Part shown: piece after piece, positions 30,665 through 41,371 of the stretch
How the letters are laid out: every line of letters starts with the position of its first letter
Numbering within the stretch: the first letter of the stretch is position 1
Origin: Chrysogorgia sp. JL179-B06
Lineage: Eukaryota; Cnidaria; Anthozoa; Scleralcyonacea; Chrysogorgiidae
Reading direction: 5' to 3'
Assembly: GCA_035772405.1 (NCBI GenBank)
Contig: JAYKKM010000495.1
Location: 434,001-498,000 of the forward strand
DNA length: 64,000 bases
The notes under the pieces: model-generated
The model's database searches: none
What the model was told of the DNA's origin: nothing
Seen by the model: only the letters and a program-made list of their open reading frames with translations
Made by a program: the position numbers and the translations under genes

Positions 30665-31519
30665 ATGAAAATTGCACAACCCATTGATGCTTTGAACAAT
30701 GAATGTTTTTTAGAAGTTTTACAAGTTTGTTATCCTCAAACAACTAAAAATATTGTAGGTGATGAATGTTTTTTTTCATTTATCATAACCTATAAGAATT
30801 TTATACCCGAAGAAAATAATAATTCGGTATACGCAAACAGTGAGTTCATTTTTACATCGGATAAATTTATTATACCCGACGGAATTTATGATTTATCTTC
30901 ATTAATTATATTTTTAAATAATATCTTAGAAGGATTTGAAATTTTTTTTACCATCGGGTCAAATGGGAAAGTAATTATTAATGTTAATGTTGAGATTGAG
31001 TATTGGGTATATGAAAATGCGAGTAAAGCAGTCGATGGGTTACAGGTAAATGAATTTCGATTATCTAACAAGACTACGGTAGAAAAAAAGGGTATTCAAT
31101 ATGCTTCTTTTAATCAAAAGATTAATATATTATTTTCAAAAAAATTAGCTTTTATGCTAGGTTTAAAAAATGAAAAAGGTCTTGCAATCGTACCTCTCTT
31201 GTTTGAAATAAAAAAAGATAACCCTACACCTCGAACCCTTTTTTCTAAACATTTTGATTACTTACCCGATGTATCCGACGGATTAAATAAAATGTTTATA
31301 TATTGTGATGAAATAGAACTGGGGTTAGTTGGTGATAGTTGTTCCGAATTGTTAACAACAGTACCCATTCAATGGAATCGACAAGGTGGTGGGGGGGATG
31401 GACAATTAGTTTATTATAGTCCCCCAAAATCATTGAGAAAATTAAAAAAAGACATTATAAGAGAAATTCATATTAAAGTTAAAGATACTACAGGAAAATT
31501 AGTTCCTTTTGATTCATGA
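30665..31519 (+). CDS. Candidate minor capsid/penton-like protein, 284 aa
   Basis: Starts MKIAQPIDALNNECFLEV (the open frame extends 6 codons upstream without ATG). It shares a layout with the polinton 2 pair 55374-56036 and 56056-56847. The layout is a short strand-rich start, an (I/Y)xDG/SGYHxF/L helix (IPDGIYDLSSLIIFLN), a conserved LG(L/F) before the middle (AFMLGLKN), and a C-terminal half with ELLTTVPI and I..IHIKVKDTTG. In Polintons the single jelly-roll penton homologue has this size and position class. Identity by eye only; a fibre or other surface protein is the alternative. Confidence 0.45.
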   Translation: MKIAQPIDALNNECFLEVLQVCYPQTTKNIVGDECFFSFIITYKNFIPEENNNSVYANSEFIFTSDKFIIPDGIYDLSSLIIFLNNILEGFEIFFTIGSNGKVIINVNVEIEYWVYENASKAVDGLQVNEFRLSNKTTVEKKGIQYASFNQKINILFSKKLAFMLGLKNEKGLAIVPLLFEIKKDNPTPRTLFSKHFDYLPDVSDGLNKMFIYCDEIELGLVGDSCSELLTTVPIQWNRQGGGGDGQLVYYSPPKSLRKLKKDIIREIHIKVKDTTGKLVPFDS

Positions 31520-31554
31520 ACGCTTAGTATTGATTGTTTAATACATTCAACATA

Positions 31555-32037
31555 ATGCTTTTGATTGTTCTTGAAGAAAAAAATGGGGAAATGATAATTA
31601 AAGAATATAAAATATTTTATCCTTTTTCTCTTTACGTGTTAGTAAATAGTGGGAAAAAATTTTTATGGAATTTAAATTCGATTGAATATAAAAATATAAA
31701 AAATTCATTTCGAATTACGTGTGCAAACAAAATGGATTTCAGTGCAATAACACAATCAAAAAAAATAAATAATGGAACGATTTCAGTTTCTTCATCTACT
31801 ATTATTTCCAATGCAACACAACGTTTTATATATACTATAAAAGAATTATTTTATATTGACGAAAAAAATCCCTATACATCATTAAATGATGAAAAAAAAA
31901 AATTCCCCTATTTTTTATTTATGAGTGATAAAGAGGCTAAACAATCACTACAGTTCTTTATTAACTATGAGAATAACGTGTCGTTAAAAGGTGAAGAAAT
32001 TAAGATATATATAAATTTATTTGAAGAAAAAAAATGA
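31555..32037 (+). CDS. Hypothetical protein, 160 aa
   Basis: Starts MLLIVLEEKNGEMIIKEYKI at the first ATG. Rich in Lys, Asn and Ser, alternating hydrophobic pattern, no known motif. It overlaps the next gene by 4 bp, so it belongs to the same compact late-type block as the capsid gene. A structural or assembly role is possible but unsupported. Confidence 0.55.
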   Translation: MLLIVLEEKNGEMIIKEYKIFYPFSLYVLVNSGKKFLWNLNSIEYKNIKNSFRITCANKMDFSAITQSKKINNGTISVSSSTIISNATQRFIYTIKELFYIDEKNPYTSLNDEKKKFPYFLFMSDKEAKQSLQFFINYENNVSLKGEEIKIYINLFEEKK

Positions 32038-32294
32038 CTGAAAAAATAAATGAACTATCCGTAGAAGATTATACTGAATTGTTAAACGGTAGAAATCGTG
32101 GAAAAAATTATTCCTCATCATATTTTGTTGTGAAAAGAAAAAATAAAGAAAATCCAACTAAGAAAGAAATTTTATTAAATGAGGGTGTGGGATTACCCTC
32201 AAATTTAAATTTAGATACTTATTATACAAGTGATAATAAAAAAAAGAGAAAAAAAATAGATCCAAATGTAATACGTTTTTTACAAAATAGATAG
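32034..32294 (+). CDS. Hypothetical basic protein, 86 aa
   Basis: Starts MTEKINELSVEDYTELLNGR at an ATGA overlap with the previous gene. Lysine-rich tail (KKKRKKIDPN). No domain recognised. Confidence 0.5.
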   Translation: MTEKINELSVEDYTELLNGRNRGKNYSSSYFVVKRKNKENPTKKEILLNEGVGLPSNLNLDTYYTSDNKKKRKKIDPNVIRFLQNR

Positions 32295-32345
32295 ACTGTG
32301 TAAAAAAAAAGTATAAATAAAAAAAAGTTATATAAAAAAATCATA

Positions 32346-32423
32346 ATGTTGTGTATATTATTATTATTTTTATTGTTGTTGTGGGTATTGTTGTTTTTTA
32401 AAAATAAAATAAATGACGCGTAA
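32346..32423 (+). CDS. Tiny single-span membrane peptide, 25 aa
   Basis: MLCILLLFLLLLWVLLFF then KNKINDA: one hydrophobic helix with a short charged tail. A TATAAATA (about 32315) and TATATAAA (about 32329) lie just upstream. It overlaps the start of the basic QKGG protein by 11 nt. Short membrane peptides of this kind occur in many DNA viruses; the function here is unknown. Confidence 0.45.
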   Translation: MLCILLLFLLLLWVLLFFKNKINDA

Positions 32424-32574
32424 AAAATATATCAAAAAAAGAAAAAACAAAAGAGGAATAAGAAAACGTAGAAGAAAAATACAAAAAGGAGGGTTTGGTG
32501 GAGCATTGGCAATGGGTATGTTACTTCCTCAAGTGTTGGGAACACTTTCAAATATTCTTAAAATTAACGTTTAA
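32413..32574 (+). CDS. Basic core-like peptide precursor with QKGG cleavage-type site, 53 aa
   Basis: MTRKKYIKKRKNKRGIRKRR followed by RKIQKGGFGG and a hydrophobic tail (MLLPQVLGTLSNILKINV). Arg/Lys-rich head, diglycine site, amphipathic tail: the plan of adenovirus core or membrane-lytic precursors, which adenain cuts after GG. It sits 10 bp before the capsid gene. Three other proteins in this element carry the same site, supporting a shared protease specificity. Confidence 0.6.
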   Translation: MTRKKYIKKRKNKRGIRKRRRKIQKGGFGGALAMGMLLPQVLGTLSNILKINV

Positions 32575-32584
32575 AAAAAATAAA

Positions 32585-33916
32585 ATGAGTAAAAAAATTG
32601 AAGATGTGGAAAAAAATGACATATTATTTAGCGAGCCTTTACAATTTTTTACTTCATCACCCTATAATGATACGTTTACGGAATGTCGTGAAACGGAAAT
32701 TATCGCAACACCCGTAGATAATCAATCGTCAGTATACACGTTTACAAGACATGGGAACGCCGTTGGATTAATGAAAACAAGCGATGCTAAAATAATGGCT
32801 AGAGTATCGATTAGAAATGCTGCTGGAGTTATAGCACCTGCAGCATCGGGTTTTTCGATGATTTCATTACCCCTTCGTACAATGTGGAAAACAAAAGAAT
32901 TAAAAATAAATGAAAATTTAATTACACCATCAGATAATTTTGCACATTTTGGATCATGGATACAATTTATAATGCGTCAAATACCGTCGGGATATAAAGA
33001 TTCTAAAGAGCTTAATATAGCATATTTAGATACAGCCGGACATATGAGCAGTATCGCGGGTTTCACGAATGGAACTGCTGTCGTAAATACAGGGGGGAGA
33101 CAAAAAACACAGGCATTTCAAAATCAATCACAGTATTTGATAGATGAGATTGATTGTTCATTATTTAGCGAAGGGGGTGCTGAAATATATATTCCTACAG
33201 CGTATAAAGTTGAATTACGTTTAACGCGGGCATTAAATACAATTGTAATGATGGGTGCCGATCATGCTGATATGCCCGTTGCTGCTACTATAATTACCCT
33301 AGATGATTTTAAAATAAAAATTCCTGTATTTAAACCCAAAAAACAATTATCAAATGCTCTTAATATAGGGATGATGACCCATAATAAAGAAACATTATAT
33401 TATACAACCAATTATCGTTGTATTACTGAATCAGTAGCTGCAGGACGAAATTCGCATCAAGTAATCGATGTGTTTAATGGTAGCGTTCCTACACGTTTAT
33501 ATATTGTATTTTCCCCATTAGCAAATTGGAACGGATCATATACTCATAATATTTTTGAGTTTAACTGGCCTAATTATGATAATGTTGAAGTTTCGGTAAA
33601 TAACGCTGTTGTCGGGAGAATAGAAAATCAAGCTGAAGCTTACTCAAAATTACGTTCGGTATTAAATCGCAACTATTCAGAAATGCCTATGACTTATAAT
33701 GACTTTATAAACGGGTATTCTATATTAGCATTTGATTTAACAGATAATAGAGACTCTCATCTTGCAGTATTACCCATAAGACCGTCGGGAAACGTTAATG
33801 TGGATTTTCATTTTTCTCAAAATACAATTCAAGGTGCGTTAATATTTGTTGGTGAATTTCGAAATGAAATTAGAGTGGGATTAAATACCCCTGCAAGATT
33901 ATTACACAGCATTTAA
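32585..33916 (+). CDS. Probable major capsid protein (double jelly-roll type), 443 aa
   Basis: Starts MSKKIEDVEKNDILFSEPLQ at ATG 32585. Length, position between a core-like peptide and assembly genes, and the pattern of many short beta-type segments fit the hexon-like capsid protein of Polinton-like viruses and adintoviruses. Readable blocks are FGSWIQFIMRQIPSG, VELRLTRALNTIVMM and, near the end, PMTYNDFINGYSILAFDLTD followed by VDFHFSQNTIQGALIFVGEF. The analogous closing pattern (GFALVIDLRSV...NTQSGVLLEI) occurs in the polinton 2 capsid candidate. Intact frame. A profile or structure search would settle it. Confidence 0.6.
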   Translation: MSKKIEDVEKNDILFSEPLQFFTSSPYNDTFTECRETEIIATPVDNQSSVYTFTRHGNAVGLMKTSDAKIMARVSIRNAAGVIAPAASGFSMISLPLRTMWKTKELKINENLITPSDNFAHFGSWIQFIMRQIPSGYKDSKELNIAYLDTAGHMSSIAGFTNGTAVVNTGGRQKTQAFQNQSQYLIDEIDCSLFSEGGAEIYIPTAYKVELRLTRALNTIVMMGADHADMPVAATIITLDDFKIKIPVFKPKKQLSNALNIGMMTHNKETLYYTTNYRCITESVAAGRNSHQVIDVFNGSVPTRLYIVFSPLANWNGSYTHNIFEFNWPNYDNVEVSVNNAVVGRIENQAEAYSKLRSVLNRNYSEMPMTYNDFINGYSILAFDLTDNRDSHLAVLPIRPSGNVNVDFHFSQNTIQGALIFVGEFRNEIRVGLNTPARLLHSI

Positions 33917-33939
33917 TTATCAACATTTGTGACAAGGGG

Positions 33940-34083
33940 ATGTACAAAAAAATGAAGAACACAAAACCCATTACAACAAAGAATAGAATAAAAAAAACAA
34001 AAATAAAAAAAACAGTTATTAACAAAATACCCCTAAATCGTGAACATATTCTTGTATTTCCACCGTTTTCAGTTTACGCATAA
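33940..34083 (+). CDS. Small basic protein, 47 aa
   Basis: Starts MYKKMKNTKPITTKNRIKKT, strongly basic for 30 residues, then NREHILVFPPFSVYA. It lies between the capsid gene and the acidic protein. No GG site. Possibly a minor core or assembly peptide; it could also be a chance frame. Confidence 0.35.
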   Translation: MYKKMKNTKPITTKNRIKKTKIKKTVINKIPLNREHILVFPPFSVYA

Positions 34084-34089
34084 AAAAAA

Positions 34090-34643
34090 ATGAATGAAGA
34101 AAAAAATGATGAATTAAATAAAGACGAAAAAAAAGACGAAAAAAATGATAATTCAAGAGATGATGATGATGAGGAGGATGATAGTGAAAATGATAGCGAT
34201 GTTGTTAGCGATGATGTTAGTGATGAAATGGATAGTGAAAGTTCCGTTACTTCTTCTTCATCAAGTTGCGAAGATGATTTAAAATTTTTAGAAACATTAG
34301 TTCAATTAAATAAAATAAAGAAAAAAGCTTTTGAAAAAAAAAAAAGGATTTTTTACCATCGTTAAAAAAATATCTTAAAGCAGATATTGATAAAAAAAAT
34401 ACGTTGTTAGATTCTCAATTAATTAATAAATTACAATACATTGCTAAAAATATTTTAAATAAAAAAATTTCGATCCAACTTTCCAGTGATAATAAATATA
34501 TTTTGAATAAGTTTTCAAAGAACAAAATAAAAGAAAAAGATTTTAAAATATTATTATCTGAGGATTTTCGTATAATCAACATATATCAAAAAGCATACAA
34601 ATTACTTAACCAACAAATAAAAAAAAATGACCGAAGTAAATAA
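34090..34643 (+). pseudogene. Acidic protein gene, split by a homopolymer frameshift
   Basis: The first part (34090-34365) starts MNEEKNDELNKDEKKDEKND and is dominated by Asp, Glu and Ser, ending in a helical FLETLVQLNKIKKKAF segment. At a run of A near 34336-34346 the homologous continuation moves frame and runs to 34643 (KIKEKDFKILLSEDFRIINI). Two separate genes are possible, but the second has no ATG at its start. An acidic protein beside capsid and protease genes could be a scaffold or a chaperone of the basic core proteins; inference only. Confidence 0.45.
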
Positions 34644-35310
34644 AATGCAATTAATTAATCCGAGTAAATTAAATGAAATTTTAGATTTAATCAAAACTGA
34701 TCATGAAAACGAAAAATTATTGCAGGGAATTAACAACAAAAATAATTTCGAACTTATTGAAAGTAAAAATAAAATGAAAGAAGAAATGAAAAAAGTTAAT
34801 AATGATCAACGTGTCGCAGAGAGTATGGTTAGTTTTTTAAAAAGACAACAAAATATGAAAAGAAAAAGTAATGAACTTGAAAATGAGGTGACCAATGATG
34901 AATCACCCGGAGTAAGGAAAACACCGACTGTGACAAGTGGGCAACAAATAAAAGAATTTCTCGAAAGGAAAAAAATTAAAACTGGGGGGACAGATATAAT
35001 AAAACTAAACGGTGTTGCAATAAACCATCATGATTTATTATACGATTTAACGCATAATGTCAGCAAACAAAACATGTTCAATCTTACGCAACAAAAGCAG
35101 ACGGTTGCTTTAAAAGAATTGAAAAAATTACATATGCCCGCCTATTATATACGAAATATAAAATTACGACAACGTTATATAAATTTGGGAAAAACCCCTT
35201 CGGGTCTTTCGAGTCACGAAGAACCATCTACATCACTCACCACACACATTCCTACACCTTCAACGCCACCCTATTCAACACAAAGAAAATGGCGACGCAA
35301 AAATCAATGA
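34627..35310 (+). CDS. Hypothetical virion-module protein, 227 aa
   Basis: Starts MTEVNKMQLINPSKLNEILD. The N-terminal half is predicted helical/charged (coiled-coil-like). Then comes KIKTGGTDIIKLNG, with a possible diglycine site, and a Thr/Pro-rich C-terminus ending RKWRRKNQ. It overlaps the protease gene by 22 bp. Position and the GG site suggest a processed structural protein; the family is unknown. Confidence 0.5.
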   Translation: MTEVNKMQLINPSKLNEILDLIKTDHENEKLLQGINNKNNFELIESKNKMKEEMKKVNNDQRVAESMVSFLKRQQNMKRKSNELENEVTNDESPGVRKTPTVTSGQQIKEFLERKKIKTGGTDIIKLNGVAINHHDLLYDLTHNVSKQNMFNLTQQKQTVALKELKKLHMPAYYIRNIKLRQRYINLGKTPSGLSSHEEPSTSLTTHIPTPSTPPYSTQRKWRRKNQ

Positions 35311-35901
35311 ATTTACATTGTTTTTTAACCCAATTTTTATTTACGAACGAGATTAATAAAATTTCAAAAATAAATAAGTTTTTAAATAAATATTATTTGG
35401 GTACATTTCCTGCAAATATTTTTCCTAAAAAAATGTATTATCCCTCGTGTTGGATTTGGAATACGGATGAAGCAGATCAAAACGGTCAACATTGGATTGC
35501 TATATGGGTGGATAAAGAAAAACATATGAATTTTTTTGATAGTTTTGCAAAAGATGTCTCGTTTTATAAACGTGAATATTGGTATGATTTATAGTGTAAA
35601 AAAAGGACTAACATTTCAATATATTCAAAGTAAACAATTACAATCCAAAAATACAGCCGTGTGTGGAAATTGGAGTTTATTATATTTATACAATCAATGT
35701 CGTAATGAATTCGAAAATAATAATAAACAAAAAATATTTAAAAATGAACGTATTAAATTAAAAAACGATATTAAATTTAAAAAAAAAATAGAAACAATTT
35801 TAGGTCGTGTACTCGTAGGAATATATAATAAAAAATGTAAAAAAAATTGTAAGAGTAATAACAATCAGTCATGTTGTAGTTTTAATAATGCCAATTTTTA
35901 A
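35289..35901 (+). pseudogene. Adenain-type cysteine protease, broken by one frameshift
   Basis: Adenovirus-protease-like (C5) enzyme. The first frame (35289-35594) holds the catalytic His in QHWIAIWVD and the acidic residue region NFFDSFA. The nucleophile Cys follows in AVCGNWSLLYLY in a second frame that runs to 35901. The switch lies around 35575-35590. A preserved triad on both sides of one shift points to a recent lesion or a sequencing error. The family matures capsids by cutting after diglycine motifs; four basic proteins in this element carry such motifs. The Cys-rich tail (KKCKKNCKSNNNQSCC) is unusual. Confidence 0.75.
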
Positions 35902-36028
35902 TTAAACAAAAAAATTAACTTATTTACACTGTTTATATTTTTTCTAAGGGTAACACTCCTTCCATATCTTTTTCTTATGTTTTTTAAAAATATATAGTTA
36001 AAAATATAGTTGAGATGCTTTTATATTT

Positions 36029-36331
36029 TTACCCTCCTAGGGAATGTTGGATCGCTCGACCCCAATAACCACCAAACCCCCCTTTTTGTTTTCTTTTTCG
36101 AATACCCGATCCACTTAGACCTTCAACTGATCGTGCCAAGGGCGTCATAAAATCAAAAAAACTCAACCCCCCTTTTTGTTTTCTTTTTCTTTTTCTTTTT
36201 CGAATACCAATTCCCAATTGATTTCCTACTAACGATCCCAAAGGTCCAAAAATATCTAGAGCACTACCCCCTTTTTGTTTCTTTTTTCTAAGGATAATTC
36301 TCCTGCTTCTTCTATATCTTCTTCTTGCCAT
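36029..36331 (-). CDS. Basic core-like polyprotein with three QKGG sites, 100 aa
   Basis: Starts MARRRYRRSRRIILRKKKQK then GGSALDIFGPLGSLVGNQ; KRKRKQKGGLSFFDFM and KRKQKGGFGGYWGRA follow. Each QKGG is preceded by a basic cluster and followed by a hydrophobic segment, like beads on a string: cleavage after GG would release three or four short amphipathic or basic peptides. The ATG at 36329-36331 is preferred over an upstream extension; a minus-strand TATATATA at 36374-36380 lies 43 nt upstream. A virion core/lytic peptide precursor is the likely role. Confidence 0.65.
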   Translation of the reverse strand: MARRRYRRSRRIILRKKKQKGGSALDIFGPLGSLVGNQLGIGIRKRKRKRKQKGGLSFFDFMTPLARSVEGLSGSGIRKRKQKGGFGGYWGRAIQHSLGG

Positions 36332-36373
36332 GTTTTTAAAAAAAATTAATACACAATATACACACCCCATACT

Positions 36374-36380
36374 ATATATA
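36374..36380 (-). promoter_or_regulatory. TATA box (minus strand)
   Basis: TATATAT in an AGTATATATAGT context on the minus strand, 43 nt before ATG 36331. Confidence 0.45.
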
Positions 36381-36449
36381 CTTTAAAAAAAAATTTCAAC
36401 AACTCTTTTTATTTTTTAACAAACATTTTCTTTTTCTTTTTACATTAAT

Positions 36450-37124
36450 TTACAAATCATAGATTAGCGTTGATTCATGTGGAAATACATTGGTTCTAAT
36501 TCTACAATTTTCATACCCTTTTCTACAATTATCAAATACCAAATAACCATAGGGTTTCTCATTAATTTCACTTAATACTTTATTAAATCTATTTCTATTA
36601 ATTTTTTTATTATCACATATCGTATACATATTATAATCGCTTAAATTTTTAAACATAACATAATATTGACTATTGACACGTAAATTTCGCAATTTACCAT
36701 TACCATATGTTAAATTTTGACATGTAAAAATAACACTAATATTACGATGATGGACATCTTGAGTTGCAATATTATCTATTCTTTCAAGATTTTCCTTTGA
36801 TGATGTTGCAACTAACATGAGATCATCTAATATTATTAACGTATTTTCACGGGTATTCGTTTGTATATCGGTAATGCGGGGAATACCCTTTTGACAATCG
36901 ATAAATTCAACACTAATATCTGTTTTTTCCGCAAGAACTTTTTCCATTTCAGCGTACAGAGGTTGATAAATTGAATATAAATAAACAATTTTAACAATTG
37001 CAGGTGTAATCATAATGTTAATATTTTTCAATAATTGTAATATCCAATATGTTTTCCCACTTTGACTAGGCCCACATAACGTTAACATAAAAGGGTGTTG
37101 AAATGGCAATGAAACATTGTTCAT
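36450..37124 (-). CDS. A32/FtsK-HerA-like DNA packaging ATPase, 224 aa
   Basis: Walker A is GPSQSGKT at residues 18-25, Walker B is TLIILDDLM at about 95-103, and a sensor-like VIFTCQNL follows. This is the standard compact genome-packaging ATPase of Polintons, adintoviruses and other double-jelly-roll viruses, which pumps DNA into the capsid. Intact frame. It directly follows PolB in the same direction (1 bp gap between its ATG and the PolB stop), so the two could share a transcript. Confidence 0.85.
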   Translation of the reverse strand: MNNVSLPFQHPFMLTLCGPSQSGKTYWILQLLKNINIMITPAIVKIVYLYSIYQPLYAEMEKVLAEKTDISVEFIDCQKGIPRITDIQTNTRENTLIILDDLMLVATSSKENLERIDNIATQDVHHRNISVIFTCQNLTYGNGKLRNLRVNSQYYVMFKNLSDYNMYTICDNKKINRNRFNKVLSEINEKPYGYLVFDNCRKGYENCRIRTNVFPHESTLIYDL

Positions 37125-37125
37125 T

Positions 37126-40100
37126 TCAGTTATCTAAAAATCCAAACGGAATCGTATTAAAATTATTTTTAACAACACGTTTATTAAATGTAAATGAAAA
37201 TTTTTTTATTTCATCCTCAATAAAAATATGATTAAGTTTATCTTTACATATTTTATTGTGATATTTAATTTTGATGATCTGATCTTGATTTTTAACACAT
37301 TGTGTCAAGGATAAAAAATTCAATTTTTCTTTTATTGTTTCATTTTTTAAAGTAAAACCTTTCACATGAATACATTCCTGATTTAAATTAGTTATATACG
37401 CGTAACATTTTGAACCCGTTGAACAAAAATTTGTTATCCATTCATTTTCATTTAATTCATTCGTTAAATCTCCTAAATATTTTCCCGTTTTAACATCAGT
37501 ATAATTATTTTCATCAGATATATAAATAACAGAATCTGTATCAAAATATAAAACGCGATCGTCTAATTTAACGAGTAACTCGTATAATTTCAAACGTGCA
37601 TATGCAGTAACAAAACACGCAATGATTACATTTCCCGTTTTTAGAGGGGTTGTTGCATCATCAATTTTTTCATATGTACAACGTAATAATGTTTCGTTTA
37701 TAAATTCCATCGATGTTAATTTTTTACTTTTATCATTGGCAATATTTAATAATTCTTCATAATCGTTTTAAAAAACACACTTGTGTATTATTTTCGTTTT
37801 GAGCAAATTTTCCCCATAACGAATTTAAAAATGTTTTTGCAATAGTTCTTAATCCGGGATTTTTCTCTATTTTGTCTTTATCTAAAAAAACATTTTCATT
37901 TTTTAAATAATCATTACAATACTGTTTAATTTTATCATCATTTTTACTTCCATCTGCGTTCAAACAATCCGTAGGAATTCCTGAAGATTCTTGTTTGATT
38001 TTTAAAAATTGATTTACGTATTGTGAAAAGATTTTTTCTTTGCGTTCAAAATGATATATTTCGTAAAGAGCAATTATTTTATATCCCTTATCTATAGCAA
38101 CATTAATCTCAACACTAGTCCAAGTACCCGTCAAGTATCGATCGCTTTCATTATGTTCACATTTATTACATTTATCCACAGCACATTTATAACATAATGG
38201 AAATAATAATTTCCCATATATTCTAACGGGTAAAACAGGAAAGTAAATATTTCGAGGAGGTGAAATACAACATTTTACTAAACCAAATATGTCCTTGATT
38301 TTTATTTTATTACAATCTTTCCCCAGTAAAATAGTAGGATGACCCACAGGAAAATCATAATTTTTTTGTACATCAGTGTATAGCGATGTAAAATCTACGT
38401 AACTTATTCGTTCGTTGGGTTTTGTTTCTTTAAATAAACATACGGGGGAAGTTCGCCCCCCATATAATGCGTCACGTGGTGTTAAAGGAGTAAACGGATA
38501 AAATTTTCTTTTCTTTTCAATTAATTGTTTCTGTGTATATTTTTTTTCTTCTAAATAATCACATTCCCACATCTCGATTAATTTGTAACCGGCATTTTTT
38601 ATTGTCCAAGAAAAACGTTGCGTATTTGCATATAAATTACTAAATTTTTCGTTTGTAAGAACGTTTAATGCATAGGGGTCGAAACATTTGGGACATCCGT
38701 GATAAAAACAACCATGAAATTGATATATCGTATCAATATAAAAACCATCGACAAAACGTCCTAGAATGTTTTTCTCCCCATTTTGTGAACAGATATATTC
38801 TAAATTTCCTCCTATTTCTCGATTAATTTCATCTAACCAATCAATAGCAATTAAACTCTGTTTTACACCTCCCCTATACCCCGAAGCAGGAATAATTCCT
38901 ACACAATTTTTTTTTAAAAAATTAAGTCTATACACTTTCAAAGCTAAACTAGCAATCGTAATACAATTTTTTGCATAAAAGGGGGTGATATGACCTATGG
39001 TCCCTATCATTGTAGAAAATTTAACACATCCCTTTCTTAAAATATCTACATCACTACAACAATAATAATAAATCTCTTTACGAAATATATATTTCTCTTT
39101 CTTTTTTTCTAAATACCATTTTTCAAATTCATTAAGTGTTGCTGTATTCATATGTTTCGTATCAAAAAATTTCCGATCTACAATGTCACCCTCATAAGTT
39201 AAATCGTAAAATTCATAAGGATGAAATCCCTTACATTCCCCTTGAAGATCCATTGCTTTTGGAATATCCGCTAATTTCATACTAAAAAACAAATAACTAT
39301 CGAGGATTCTAATATTTTGTTCTTTAATTATTAAACTCATTATTTTAGTTCCGTTCATTATAGTATTCGGCATTATCTGTTTTATTTCTAAAACATATTT
39401 TAAAATAAAAATAGTATCAAATCTACCCCCGTTATGAGCTATCCAAACGGAATTTGTTTGTTCAAACATAAATTCACATAAAGTTTCAATAACATTGTTA
39501 TCAAAAATAAATTGTCTATTCCCACAACAACTAACTTTTTCAATAGTATTATCGATAATTTCTTGATCCTTTTTTTCAAATATTTTTGTTTTTTTCAATT
39601 CAATGTTGACATTTTTTACATACCTTTTGGACGATACAATAAAACGGTACGAGCAATTTAGTTTCGGTTACTTTTGTTTCAAAATCAAAAAAAAATAAAG
39701 TGGGTTCACTTTCTTTCCCCTTGTAATATTCAAGTGAAAGGGGTTTCACGTAACAAAAATGAGGTTGTTTCATGTATTTATCACAATGAAAACAAAATCG
39801 TTTGCTACAATCATGTTTAACTGTTTTATTAGAAAAAATGAAAAAGAATCGAGGACAAATTTTGTTACAGGTTTTACAATAAAAAAAATATTGACACGGT
39901 GTTAAACGATCATAATTACTATGAGAAGGTTTAAAAATTTTATTTGTTAAATGATTTGTAAAACAATTTTCATCATAAAAAATTATATCACAACTGCTAC
40001 AAATAAGTTTATTATTTTTATCTTTACACTTATTCGGATATTTATAACATCGTAAACAAGTTAAGTTATTTGTAGTACATAGGTGATTATCGACGTATTC

Positions 40101-41166
40101 ATGACGTGTAAAATAACTCATACATTTAACACAAAAAGAACTGGTACTGAGTTTAGAAAATTCCTTTATGCTTAAGACTACATCGTAATGATTATTATTT
40201 AACCATAAACATACAATTTCATTAGTCAATTTAATAAGATTACCTGCACTATCAGTTCGTGAATCATAAATTATATTATCGGAATGAGTGTCAGCATACA
40301 CTAACAAATCAACACCCTGTTTTTTTAAATAATTATTATATACAAAATTAAACTGTGTAGCATCAACATTACCCTCGGGTATGTATCCCACATTCCCGAT
40401 ATACATTTCGAATTTCTTCACACGTAAATAAATCATCCACAGGTTTATTGGGTTTTCTTTTCATTATAAAATATTTATAGTCTTGTTTTAAAAATGATAA
40501 ACCCACTAATATTGCTAAAGCAAAACAGCAATCTTTCACTGTACGAAATAATACATGGCTAAGAATATAAAATACACCTGTGCGAAATTTACGGCCATAT
40601 TTTTTTACATTACTTTTCACACCACCTTTATGTGTAGCATTTCCCTTATTCAAACTATTGTAAATACTTTTTTTCCTTAGTACACTATTTTTTTTTTTAT
40701 TTGTACTTATTCCTGTGGGAAAAGTTTGAACAATTACTTTACTATTCCAACCATTAGCTATTATTTCTTTATTACTCTGCATAAATTTTTCCATAATATT
40801 TAAGAAATATTTAACGTCAAAGTCTTTCACGGGTAAAACGGCTGTAGAGAAAAAACTTTTTGGCGTATTACTAAAGATAAATCTAACATAATCATCATCA
40901 CTTTTTACATTTGCCCGTGCAATATTAATTAAATAAGAAAAAACCAACGATAACGATTGAATAAAACTAATAAAATTAACCGTTTTTTCCCGTGAAACAT
41001 CCAAAGAAAAATGTTGTTCAGTGACTTTAAATTTTTCTCTACTAATAGTTTCTATATGATTAACAGAAAAATAATCGTCTATTTTTTCATTTTTCTTACT
41101 AAATAAACTTACAATTTTATCTATATCTTTTTGACTATATTTTAATTTTTTCTGATCATCATTCAT
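37126..41166 (-). pseudogene. polB: Protein-primed family B DNA polymerase, in four frame-shifted pieces
   Basis: Pieces in order: 41166-40369 (N-terminal region with DDDYVRFIFSN and CFALAILVGLSFLKQDYKY), 40436-39600 (zinc-rich CxxC region, then exonuclease I FFFDFETK), 39598-37757 and 37710-37126. The third piece holds exonuclease II WIAHNGGRFD, motif A VDFTSLYTDVQKNYDFPVG and motif B AKTFLNSLWGKFAQ. The last holds motif C VLYFDTDSVIY and TGKYLGDLTNEL. Catalytic residues are kept in every piece. The three shifts are near 40400, 39599 and 37765; the latter two are at A/T runs. It would copy the genome from a terminal-protein primer. Either recently inactivated or affected by homopolymer sequencing errors. 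Distinct from the Polinton PolB types elsewhere in the window (motif A DFTSLYTD rather than DANNLYG). Confidence 0.85.
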
Positions 41167-41329
41167 CTTCTTTTTTTTTTCTAAAACAAGAAAAACATGC
41201 CGTTTTATTTTTATTTATGTTTTCGTCTTCACCATCAACACGATCAATAGTAACATCGTATGAATCCTGTATATTAATACATGTCAACGTAAGTATAGGA
41301 GGGATTTTTTTTGATAATAAAGAACCCAT
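41159..41329 (-). CDS. Small N-myristoylation-type, Cys-basic protein, 56 aa
   Basis: Starts MGSLLSKKIPPILTL: Gly2 with Ser6 fits the N-myristoyltransferase pattern. The C-terminus CFSCFRKKKED offers two Cys next to a Lys/Arg patch, as in palmitoylated membrane anchors. It overlaps the start of the polymerase by 8 bp. A small membrane-anchored protein, perhaps in the virion or at replication sites; role inferred from motifs only. Confidence 0.45.
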   Translation of the reverse strand: MGSLLSKKIPPILTLTCINIQDSYDVTIDRVDGEDENINKNKTACFSCFRKKKEDE

Positions 41330-41371
41330 TTAAAAAAAACTAAAAACAAAAAAAAGAGAGTAAAAAAAAAT

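Noticed and set aside
40369..40436. Two separate overlapping genes at the PolB N-terminus
   Set aside because: The upstream piece has the CFALAILVGLSFLKQDYKY segment normally within Polinton PolB N-terminal regions, so one gene with a frameshift explains both better.
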